Positions 1 to 5,236 of a stretch of 5,236 nt of DNA are shown here, one piece after another. The DNA lies in assembly GCA_017538465.1 (NCBI GenBank), contig JAFYIW010000298.1, positions 1 to 5,236 on the forward strand, in the 5' to 3' direction. Made by a program: the position numbers and the translations under genes. The stretch comes from Victivallales bacterium. Its GTDB lineage: Bacteria > Verrucomicrobiota > Lentisphaeria > Oligosphaerales > Oligosphaeraceae. Numbering within the stretch: position 1 is the first letter of the stretch; the number at the start of each line of letters is the position of its first letter. The notes under the pieces were generated by a model. The model searched no databases. It was not told the DNA's origin and saw nothing but the letters and a program-made list of their open reading frames with translations.

Positions 1-785
1 AAATTATCTTCTTGTTCTATAAATACTTGTGTATTATTTCCAATGCTGTCCGGCAAAATCGTGTCTGCGCGGTTCGGGAAAGGCAGGGTGCCCTCGCCGG
101 TGTTGGCGCCGGGATCCTGTCCGGGGAAGAGCGCGACGCCGCGCTTCGGGCGTGGCTCGAAGGTCAGCGGCTGGAGTTCCTCCTGGTAGAGGCTGAGGCT
201 GTCGAAGTAGAGCGTGCGGGGTTCCATGTTGTTCGCGGGCTTGAGCACAATCGCCGTGACTGTGGTGCCAGGCCGCGAGAACTGCTCCTGCTGCTCTGGA
301 GTGAGGCGTTTGTGGCACAGAAACCACTCGTTCCAGTCCACGCTGTACAATTCGATGTCCGTGGCACTGCCCTCGGCATTGGTCAGCTGGACATTGAGGC
401 AAATCGGCCCAATGGATGCGCGGTCCTTCTCAATCGCCTCCGGATTTCCATAAACCCAGAGGGTGATGGCGTCGAAGTGCTCCGGGGCCTTCAGCGGTTC
501 GGGCGGGCGGATGTAGTAAATCTGGCTGCTCTCGATGGTGTTGCAGTAGGTCGCCTTCAGCACGTACTCCCCGAAGAGCTGCTGCTCGCGCGTACGCTCG
601 ACAGTGATGGTTCCGCCGGCGCACTCGCCCGTCCAGCCCTCCTCTTCGAAATCCGCCAGCACCGCATCGGGATGGTCATCCTCAACGCGTCCCGCCCAGT
701 CCATCTCGTAAGGACGCACCCCGACGGTCTGGGCAAAAAGGACACAGGTCAGCAGGAAAAACCATTGAATTGCAATTTTAGTCAT
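1..785 (-). repeat. Direct repeat: second copy of 4085-4869
   Basis: This is the downstream member of the duplicated gene segment. It starts at the internal Met of the partial paralogue (785) and continues to the left window edge. The two copies are in the same orientation and enclose the 3' three-quarters of gene A and the metallo-hydrolase gene. Confidence 0.85.
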
Positions 786-797
786 GGTATTTTTCAT
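1..797 (-). CDS. Secreted glycoside-hydrolase-like protein, paralogue of the 1039-aa protein (N-terminal part, cut by window edge)
   Basis: An uninterrupted frame of 265 codons runs from ATG at 797 to base 3 and leaves the window without a stop, so the 3' part is missing because of the window edge and not because of damage. The protein begins MKNTMTKIAIQWFFLLTC and has a hydrophobic signal peptide probably cut after Ala22 (VLFA/QT). About residues 45-205 form a carbohydrate-binding-like beta domain (DFEEEGW near the start, LYFDSLSLY at the end), followed by a linker FPGQDPGANTGEGTLPFP. By hand alignment, 155 of 230 residues match the upstream paralogue, with no gap from its start Met onward. 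Met at 797 was chosen because AAAGGG lies 7 bases upstream. The in-frame Met at 785 aligns exactly with the paralogue's start but has no ribosome binding site of its own. The gene lies 39 bases after the metallo-hydrolase gene with no terminator between, so co-transcription is likely. Whether the catalytic domain is present cannot be seen. Confidence 0.9.
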   Translation of the reverse strand, partial: MKNTMTKIAIQWFFLLTCVLFAQTVGVRPYEMDWAGRVEDDHPDAVLADFEEEGWTGECAGGTITVERTREQQLFGEYVLKATYCNTIESSQIYYIRPPEPLKAPEHFDAITLWVYGNPEAIEKDRASIGPICLNVQLTNAEGSATDIELYSVDWNEWFLCHKRLTPEQQEQFSRPGTTVTAIVLKPANNMEPRTLYFDSLSLYQEELQPLTFEPRPKRGVALFPGQDPGANTGEGTLPFPNRADTILPDSIGNNTQVFIEQEDN

Positions 798-804
798 CGG
801 AAAA

Positions 805-810
805 CCCTTT
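805..810 (-). promoter_or_regulatory. Ribosome binding site for the partial paralogue gene
   Basis: On the minus strand AAAGGG lies 7 bases before the ATG at 797. It supports that start over the internal ATG at 785, from which it would be 19 bases away. Confidence 0.6.
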
Positions 811-836
811 GGGAGTCTCTGGAATGTGTCTCACGT

Positions 837-1715
837 CTATTCGAGGACGATGTCCTCCGTATTGCGGAATTGCTTTTTCACGCCCAGCTCCTGGAGCCAG
901 CATTTGACATAGTTGGTCTGCCAAGTGCCAGAGCCTGGTCCGCCGCCATTGTCATTGTCCCAGAGCCACGACGGCGTCTGCCAGATGGCGATTTCCGGAG
1001 CGACTTTTTCATAGAACTGGCGGCTGGCGCCGTTCTGGCCGTGATGCGAGAGCACCACGATGTCGGCCTTGAGGGCATCGCCGTATTCCTCGACGAGAAC
1101 CTGGGACATCTCGACGCCAATGTCTCCTGGGAAAATGAGCCGCTTTCCGCCCATGTGAAGCGAGAAGACCAGGCTGGAGTTGTTGCAGGAGTTCGCGGTG
1201 ATGCCCAGGTCGTAGAAATTCAGGACCTCGACGACGGCCCCGTCCACCTCGAAATGGTCTCCCTTGCGAAGTGTGGTTTGTGGCCAGGGCAACGCCGCAA
1301 CGCCTTCGCAGACGCGCCTGGTCTCGTCTTTCGACCACTGTTCGGTCTCGGCCAGCCATTCCTGCGAGGGGAAGGCATAGAGGACATTCTTGATTTTCAG
1401 CCGATCGGCATTGATTTTGGCCAGCTCGATGATTGCCCCGCAATGGTCGTCATGGGCATGGGAGAGGAACCAGTAATCGACGGTGTCGGAATACTGGAGG
1501 ATGAGTTCGACAAGATGCTCGGCATCAACATAGTGGCCGCCATCAAAGACCATGACATGGCGGTTCGGCGTCACCACCACCACGGACTCCATGATGGAAT
1601 TGCGGCTGGATTTGGGAAAGAGCAACTTCTCCCCCTTCGGGAAGAGCTTTTCCGCGCCGACGGAACAGAGGCTGGTGAAAGCACACATTGCGATGACGGA
1701 AAGAAGTTTGTGCAT
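837..1715 (-). CDS. Secreted MBL-fold metallo-hydrolase, ComEC/Rec2-type domain
   Basis: The protein has 292 residues. Residues 1-21 (MHKLLSVIAMCAFTSLCSVGA) form a signal peptide with probable cleavage after VGA. The rest is a metallo-beta-lactamase fold: VFDGG (Asp58), the metal-binding SHAHDDHCG (His86, His88, Asp90, His91), NNSSLVFSL (178-186), FPGDIG (Asp198) and VLSHHGQNG (His224/His225). The NNSSLV, GD and HHG blocks match the pattern of the MBL domain attached to ComEC/Rec2 DNA-uptake proteins, but the channel-forming membrane part is absent, so it is a stand-alone exported hydrolase. Members of this fold cleave phosphodiesters, nucleic acids or phosphocholine esters; the substrate here is unknown. 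A tryptophan-rich tail (TPSWLWDNDNGGG, 248-260) follows the core. Translation could open 144 bases further upstream (1859), but that stretch is low-complexity, overlaps the preceding gene and would bury the signal peptide. No clear Shine-Dalgarno precedes 1715. The gene sits 34 bases after gene A's stop and 39 before the second paralogue, probably in one operon. Confidence 0.9.
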   Translation of the reverse strand: MHKLLSVIAMCAFTSLCSVGAEKLFPKGEKLLFPKSSRNSIMESVVVVTPNRHVMVFDGGHYVDAEHLVELILQYSDTVDYWFLSHAHDDHCGAIIELAKINADRLKIKNVLYAFPSQEWLAETEQWSKDETRRVCEGVAALPWPQTTLRKGDHFEVDGAVVEVLNFYDLGITANSCNNSSLVFSLHMGGKRLIFPGDIGVEMSQVLVEEYGDALKADIVVLSHHGQNGASRQFYEKVAPEIAIWQTPSWLWDNDNGGGPGSGTWQTNYVKCWLQELGVKKQFRNTEDIVLE

Positions 1716-1749
1716 GGATGTCGTTTGCGTTACAGGAAGGACAAGCGAT

Positions 1750-4700
1750 TTATTCGGACTCGACCGGCATGCGCACCACGAAGCAGAGATATTGACCGTC
1801 AATTTCGACCCAGACGCGCTCGCCGGGGTCGCCGTTGATGACGCGCTCGACCGGCCCATTGGGCGTCTGGATGGTCACGGTGTCGCCAGAGGCGACTTCG
1901 TAGGCTTCGCTGGAGAGCAGAGTCTCCGGCGTGACGGCGCTCTTCTCCAGTTTGTAACTGAAGGCACCCTCGACTGGCAGCACATAGAGCATCCCACGGC
2001 AGCGCACGGCGGTGGCGGGCCCGATGTCCTCGTTTTCATAGTTGTAGGCGCGGGCGTTGCCGCCCTCGACGGCGAAGCCGCATTGTGCCCCTTCGTAGTG
2101 GATGAACTCCCAATGCTCCGCATCATCATTTCGGCAGACCGCGCTGCCGGAGCCGTCGGCCTTGGGCATCCGCTGGAACGCGCGGTCACGCCCGTCCAGG
2201 AAGATGTATTCGGGCGACTCGACATAGTCGCAGGGGAGACCGTCGGAATCGGCGTTGGTGGAGAGGTACTGCCCGTCGTCCGTCCAGGCCACGAAGGAAT
2301 TGGGGCGGAGGGAGATTTCGCGTCCCGCATACGTCACCTTGAGCGGCAGTTCGGTGGAGCCGTTGGCGACCACGTGGGCGCCACTGTCGTAGTCGATGAC
2401 CAACTGCGAGTTGCGGTAGGCCCCCGTCCGGATGGCCTCGGAGGTGTCAAGGAGCCGCCCGTCCTCCGTGCAGTAGCGGATGGCCGTCACGCTGGCCTGC
2501 GTGTATTGCGTCTGCATCTGCTGGAAGAGGAAATAGTTGCGCATGGCAGTGCGAGTGCCGACCTCCTTCACCTGGACGCCAGGATGCCCGAAGGCCATGA
2601 CCGCCGTGAAGAAGCGGTCGATATGCTCGTCCGTATGTCCGTCCTCCCTCCAGTCGCCCTTGATTTCGTCCCGGAAGAACATATCGACGGCGCCCATGCC
2701 AAAGTTGCATTCCTTCTCGTGGATTTTGCGCAGATCGAAGTCCACCAGCCAGGGGCGGGAGTAGATGAGGTAGGAGCGATCCTGTCCGTAGTTGCCGTCG
2801 GTGAGTCCGCTGTAGAAGCAGTAATACGGCCCCTCGGAATAGACGGGGCCATTCCAGGCTTTTTTCTGGAGGAGCATCAGCTCGCCGTAGGCGTAGAAGG
2901 TCTGGGCGAAGGTGCCGGCGCCTGGCGTGCGGAAATCGAAGTCCGTGCCGTCCCAGGGACCGATGGCGGTGTGGACGTCGCAGTAGGCTGTGCTGTAGTG
3001 GAACTTCGCCTGGATGGCAGGCGCGAGCTTCTCGCAGAACTCCACGGCGCGCAGGGCCTTGGGCTGGTAGCAGCGGCGCCAGGAGTGCAGCACGATGTTG
3101 TCGGGGTCGCGCGTGACCATGTCGATGGACCAATGCTCATTGACGGGCGCCAGGTCGGTGAAGTTGTTGTAGGGTCCATAGACGAAGCCCAGAGTGTCCT
3201 GCAAATACCGCGCGTAGTCCCACTCCCCCTCGTCGCCGCCCTTGCCAGGCGCGGTGCGGGTGCGGAAGGTGAAGGACTCCTCGCCGTCGCGCCACATCGT
3301 CTCATGGTTGGTGACCAGGCATTTGCGCATGCCATGACGCCAGTAGTAATACCAGTGCTCCTTGTCCTTGTCGCGTTGCCATGCGCCGTAGGCCCCCCAG
3401 ATGTAGGTGCCCGTGATGTGACGCCACGGCGACTGCGGGTTCGCAATGTTCGGCAGGTGCTCCTCGAAGACCGGCGAGACGGTCACGAAGAAGCGATCAT
3501 AGACATCGTTGCGCTTCCCGTCGATTTTGGCGTTATAGCGGGTGCTGCCATTGAACTGCAACTTTGTCTCGTAGGGATACTCGCCGGCCAGCGGGCGGCT
3601 CGAGTTGGAGAGATACCAGTCCGTGTGACCGCTCAGGAAAAGCTGGTCGTCTCCCACTTTCACCAGAGGCACTGCGGGACGGACATTGGGCCGATAGGCA
3701 TAGTAGGGAATCTGCACCAGGTCCAGGCACTCCACGCCCTTGACCTCGCCGTAGGAGACCTCCAGAAGCTGGTTGTCCGCATTGGAGGAAATGGTGTCCA
3801 GCACCAGCGTCTTGCCCTTTAGACAGAACTGATAAGTGACCTCGTGCTCATGGCCGTCCGCCAGCGTGTAGTTCCAGACCGCCTTCACCTTGCCGTCCTC
3901 CACCCCGCAGGAGACCAGTTCGGCCGCCGTCGCGCCATCCCCCAGGAACTTCGCTCCGCCGTCATAAAGCGGCTGGAAGGACGGACCGCCGTTCCAGGAG
4001 GCGGTGAAGTCGCTCCAGGTGCCGGTCTGAGGCGTGTAGGCGATTTTCAGGTCGCCATCGTCGGCCACATAGTGAAGAATAAATGCGTTATTTTCTTTAT
4101 TTATAGATATTTGTGCATTATTTCCTGCACTGTCTGGCAGAATTGTGTCCTCACGGGTCGGGAACGGCAGGGTTCCCTCGCCGGTGTTGGCGCCGGGGTC
4201 CTGTCCGGGGAAGAGCGGAATGCCGCGCTTGGGGCGTTTGGTGAAGGTCAGCGGCTTGTACTGCTCCTTGAAGAACGAGAGGCTGTCGAAGTAGATGGTC
4301 CGGAGCTCCGTGTTGTTCGCGGGTTTCAGCACAATGCCCGTGACCACGGTGCCAGGGCGCGAGAACTGCGCCAGTTCCTCCGGCGTCATGGTATGGTGCA
4401 TCATGCACCACTGGTACCAGTCCGCGCGGTACATCTCGATGTCCTTGGTCTCGCCTTCGGCGTTGCGCAGTTGCAGATAGATGATGACGCGTCCGATGGT
4501 CAGGGCATCCTGGCAGATGGCCTCCTCGTTGCCGTAGGCCCAGAGGGTGATGGCGTCGAACCCCTCGGGCGTGGCCAGCGGTTCAGGCGGGCGGATGTAA
4601 TAGACCTGGGTGCCTGCGGCGTTGTTGTGGTAGGCGACCTTCAGCACGTAGTCGCCGAAGAGCAGCTGCTCGCGGGAGCGCTCCACGGTGATTTCGCCGT

Positions 4701-4869
4701 CGGCGCACTCGCCGAACCAGCCCTCGTTCTCGAAGTCCTCTATCACCGCTTCGGGATGTTCGTCCTGGTAGCGTCCGGCCCAGTCCATCTCGTAGGGTCG
4801 CACCCCGATGGTCTCGGCGAGGAGAACGCAGGTCAACAGACATAAAAGCAGTATTACGGGACGTTTCAT
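1750..4869 (-). CDS. Large secreted multidomain glycoside-hydrolase-like protein (1039 aa)
   Basis: The product starts MKRPVILLLCLLTCVLLA, a signal peptide likely cut after Ala18. Visible architecture: about 40-200 is a carbohydrate-binding-like beta domain (VIEDFENEGW to TIYFDSLSFF); 213-237 is a Pro/Gly linker; about 260-480 is a second beta domain resembling the beta-sandwich that precedes many glycosidase barrels; about 484-800 is a probable TIM barrel; about 820-1039 is a C-terminal beta-rich region. The barrel contains WRDGEES (526-532), PGKGGDEGEW, YNNFTD (567-572), YCDVHT with Asp631, and GPVYSEG with Glu679. A retaining pair Asp631/Glu679 would resemble GH101/GH129-like enzymes, but this is inference from strand-end motifs, and no named family was confirmed. 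Met at 4869 was preferred to the in-frame Met at 4920 because AGGA lies 7 bases upstream and the signal peptide begins there. A codon-usage break occurs at residues 247-265. It is probably the first gene of the unit, with its paralogue two genes downstream. Substrate unknown; an extracellular or periplasmic glycan is likely. Confidence 0.88.
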   Translation of the reverse strand: MKRPVILLLCLLTCVLLAETIGVRPYEMDWAGRYQDEHPEAVIEDFENEGWFGECADGEITVERSREQLLFGDYVLKVAYHNNAAGTQVYYIRPPEPLATPEGFDAITLWAYGNEEAICQDALTIGRVIIYLQLRNAEGETKDIEMYRADWYQWCMMHHTMTPEELAQFSRPGTVVTGIVLKPANNTELRTIYFDSLSFFKEQYKPLTFTKRPKRGIPLFPGQDPGANTGEGTLPFPTREDTILPDSAGNNAQISINKENNAFILHYVADDGDLKIAYTPQTGTWSDFTASWNGGPSFQPLYDGGAKFLGDGATAAELVSCGVEDGKVKAVWNYTLADGHEHEVTYQFCLKGKTLVLDTISSNADNQLLEVSYGEVKGVECLDLVQIPYYAYRPNVRPAVPLVKVGDDQLFLSGHTDWYLSNSSRPLAGEYPYETKLQFNGSTRYNAKIDGKRNDVYDRFFVTVSPVFEEHLPNIANPQSPWRHITGTYIWGAYGAWQRDKDKEHWYYYWRHGMRKCLVTNHETMWRDGEESFTFRTRTAPGKGGDEGEWDYARYLQDTLGFVYGPYNNFTDLAPVNEHWSIDMVTRDPDNIVLHSWRRCYQPKALRAVEFCEKLAPAIQAKFHYSTAYCDVHTAIGPWDGTDFDFRTPGAGTFAQTFYAYGELMLLQKKAWNGPVYSEGPYYCFYSGLTDGNYGQDRSYLIYSRPWLVDFDLRKIHEKECNFGMGAVDMFFRDEIKGDWREDGHTDEHIDRFFTAVMAFGHPGVQVKEVGTRTAMRNYFLFQQMQTQYTQASVTAIRYCTEDGRLLDTSEAIRTGAYRNSQLVIDYDSGAHVVANGSTELPLKVTYAGREISLRPNSFVAWTDDGQYLSTNADSDGLPCDYVESPEYIFLDGRDRAFQRMPKADGSGSAVCRNDDAEHWEFIHYEGAQCGFAVEGGNARAYNYENEDIGPATAVRCRGMLYVLPVEGAFSYKLEKSAVTPETLLSSEAYEVASGDTVTIQTPNGPVERVINGDPGERVWVEIDGQYLCFVVRMPVESE
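4075..4131 (-). other. AT-rich codon island inside gene A
   Basis: Nineteen codons (residues 247-265) have 14 G+C out of 57 bases (about 25%) within an otherwise GC-rich gene, and 18 of 19 third positions are A or T. They include ATA for Ile, CAA for Gln, AAA for Lys and AAT for Asn. The stretch falls just after the Pro/Gly linker, at the border between the first and second beta domains. The partial paralogue shows the same switch at the same codons (bases 1-47, 14 of 15 complete codons ending in A or T). Confidence 0.8.
4085..4869 (-). repeat. Direct repeat: 5' portion of gene A, copy of 1-785
   Basis: Bases 4085-4869 align with 1-785 at a constant offset of 4084, with no gap needed. The alignment runs from gene A's ATG to the point where the second copy leaves the window. 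Some stretches are identical for more than 20 bases, for example 4175-4197 with 91-113, while others differ clearly. The proteins match at about 67%. This is a diverged gene duplication, not a mobile element: no terminal repeats or transposase are seen. The repeat probably extends beyond base 1. Confidence 0.85.
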
Positions 4870-4876
4870 AAGTGAT

Positions 4877-4880
4877 TCCT
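4877..4880 (-). promoter_or_regulatory. Ribosome binding site for the 1039-aa protein gene
   Basis: On the minus strand AGGA (in ATCAGGAATC) is separated by 7 bases from the ATG at 4869. This decides the start: the earlier in-frame ATG at 4920 would add 17 residues (MAVFHHPVIHDQHQESL) in front of a clean signal peptide. Confidence 0.65.
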
Positions 4881-5021
4881 GATGTTGGTCGTGAATTACA
4901 GGATGATGGAAAACCGCCATTTCCGCTGAACCATGCGGTCAAGGCAGAAAAGAAAAAACAAACCATTCGCACCAATAGGAAGACTCCAGGACTTTCGGAA
5001 CCAGTTATTGGCCGCTTATTT

Positions 5022-5050
5022 CGCAATGTTAAAATAACCCCTTATGTCAA
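5022..5050 (-). promoter_or_regulatory. Possible promoter for the gene A unit (weak -10)
   Basis: A perfect TTGACA reads on the minus strand at 5050-5045. Seventeen bases further is ATTGCG (5027-5022), a poor match to TATAAT; the AT-rich TTATTTT lies inside the spacer. It would give a leader of roughly 140-150 bases before the ATG at 4869. The -35 match is good, the -10 is not, and the phylum's promoter consensus may differ. Confidence 0.3.
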
Positions 5051-5134
5051 TTTTGTTTTGCAAATCACTGTTGTCCCATTGCTGTCCGGTTAAAATTCTT
5101 CGCTATGTCCTCCGAGAGGGCACCTAACGGCAGA

Positions 5135-5158
5135 ATTATAGTTTTGGCTTTACCAAAA
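5135..5158 (-). promoter_or_regulatory. TATAAT box abutting an inverted repeat (possible operator/promoter)
   Basis: On the minus strand a perfect TATAAT lies at 5140-5135. Two bases upstream of it is the perfect inverted repeat TTTTGG-N5-CCAAAA (5158-5142), which falls where the -35/-10 spacer would be. No good -35 box is found at 16-18 bases. The layout is that of a promoter overlapped by a repressor site, but a chance palindrome or a small RNA hairpin is equally possible. Confidence 0.3.
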
Positions 5159-5166
5159 GGGTTATC

Positions 5167-5231
5167 GCGCCTTTTTCAGGCGCAGGATTCTGGTGGCGCC
5201 TGCCCCCGCCGGCTGCGTGCCTTTCAGGCAC
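5167..5231. repeat. Cluster of small hairpins with repeated CCT-T(n)C-AGG core
   Basis: Two perfect stem-loops are visible: GCGCCT-TTTTC-AGGCGC at 5167-5183 and GTGCCT-TTC-AGGCAC at 5217-5231. Between them, 5190-5196 can pair with 5206-5212 on the plus strand if two G-U wobbles are allowed. The arm 5177-5183 can alternatively pair over 7 bases with 5196-5202. On the minus strand both outer hairpins read GCCTGAAA(AA)GGC. No T-tract follows directly on either strand, so ordinary terminators are unlikely. This may be a REP-like intergenic element or part of a structured RNA that continues beyond the window. Confidence 0.45.
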
Positions 5232-5236
5232 TTGCA

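Larger units (their letters stand above)
4870..5236. other. Upstream intergenic region without a recognised gene
   Basis: I find no convincing coding sequence here. The only open frames are short, such as a 73-codon plus-strand frame from a GTG at 4872 with no ribosome binding site, antisense to the gene A leader. The part next to the gene (about 4900-5060) is AT-rich and includes a T-rich run on the minus strand (about 4948-4963), fitting a promoter and leader for gene A. The distal part (5107-5231) holds several short inverted repeats, listed separately. No tRNA or terminator with a clear T-tract is seen. Confidence 0.6.

Noticed and set aside
12..1838. Long plus-strand open frame of 608 codons
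   Set aside because: It runs antisense through the partial paralogue, the MBL gene and the end of gene A. Those minus-strand frames have signal peptides, catalytic motifs and paralogue support. The plus-strand frame lacks recognisable domains and is a by-product of GC-rich codon bias.
1716..1859. 48-residue N-terminal extension of the MBL protein
   Set aside because: It overlaps gene A, is a low-complexity Ser/Ala/Thr-rich stretch typical of an off-frame reading, and would place the clear signal peptide in the interior.
1552..3822. Long plus-strand open frame of 756 codons
   Set aside because: It is antisense to the MBL gene and gene A, rich in Val/Ala/Gly/Arg/His with no domain, signal peptide or ribosome binding site, as expected for the complement of a GC-rich gene.
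3844..4845. Plus-strand open frame of 333 codons
   Set aside because: It is antisense to the first part of gene A. It resembles the start of the 608-codon plus-strand frame only because the underlying genes are paralogues.
1..4869. Composite mobile element bounded by the two repeats
   Set aside because: The repeats are the 5' parts of two intact-looking coding sequences diverged to about 67% protein identity, with no transposase, integrase or terminal inverted repeats. Gene duplication explains them.
4972..5011. Inverted repeat CCAATA / TATTGG with a 28-base loop
   Set aside because: The arms are only 6 bases and the loop is long; a match of this kind is expected by chance in an AT-rich stretch.
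4872..5093. 73-codon plus-strand frame upstream of gene A
   Set aside because: It starts at GTG with no ribosome binding site, lies over the presumed promoter and leader, and shows no recognisable protein features.
5078..5096. TGCTGTCCGG followed by AAAAT, also found at 44-58
   Set aside because: A 10-base exact match between two places is expected several times by chance in a window of this size; the flanks do not align.
5107..5121. Small hairpin GTCCTC-CGA-GAGGGC
   Set aside because: The stem is 6 pairs including a wobble, it is separate from the better-supported cluster, and it has no repeated core. It could be part of a larger structured RNA but is too weak to call alone.
5167..5183. 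Rho-independent terminator
   Set aside because: The stem is perfect but no T-tract follows immediately on either strand; on the minus strand the first T-run comes about 8 bases later and is short.

Overview
The window looks like part of a chromosome or metagenomic contig from a GC-rich bacterium, most plausibly of the PVC superphylum (Lentisphaerota/Verrucomicrobiota-like). This taxonomic guess is an inference. It rests on a very large secreted glycoside-hydrolase-like protein of a style common in those groups, tandem secreted paralogues, and intergenic hairpins with a CCTGAAAGG core. No rRNA, tRNA or marker gene is present to confirm it.

All real genes lie on the minus strand and read from right to left. 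Gene A (4869 to 1750) encodes a 1039-residue secreted multidomain protein: signal peptide, N-terminal carbohydrate-binding-like beta domain, a proline/glycine linker, a second beta domain, a probable TIM-barrel catalytic domain and a C-terminal beta domain. After 34 bases comes a gene for a secreted 292-residue metallo-beta-lactamase-fold protein of ComEC/Rec2 type (1715 to 837). After 39 more bases comes gene B (797 to beyond base 1), a paralogue of gene A. Its first 265 codons are open to the window edge and about 67% identical in protein sequence to gene A over 230 hand-aligned residues. No terminator is visible in either spacer, so the three genes are probably one transcription unit, with the paralogues flanking the metallo-hydrolase. 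All three products carry signal peptides, so the unit probably acts outside the cytoplasm, plausibly on a glycan or glycoconjugate; the substrate cannot be read from the sequence.

The right-hand 367 bases (4870-5236) hold no convincing gene. They contain the leader of gene A with a good Shine-Dalgarno sequence, a possible promoter, an inverted repeat abutting a TATAAT box, and a compact cluster of small hairpins (5167-5231). Two of these hairpins share the CCTTTCAGG / CCTTTTTCAGG pattern, which looks like a repeated intergenic element or structured RNA.

The most unusual signals are the paralogue / MBL / paralogue layout, an abrupt AT-rich codon island at the same place inside both paralogues (4075-4131 and 1-47), and the hairpin cluster upstream.
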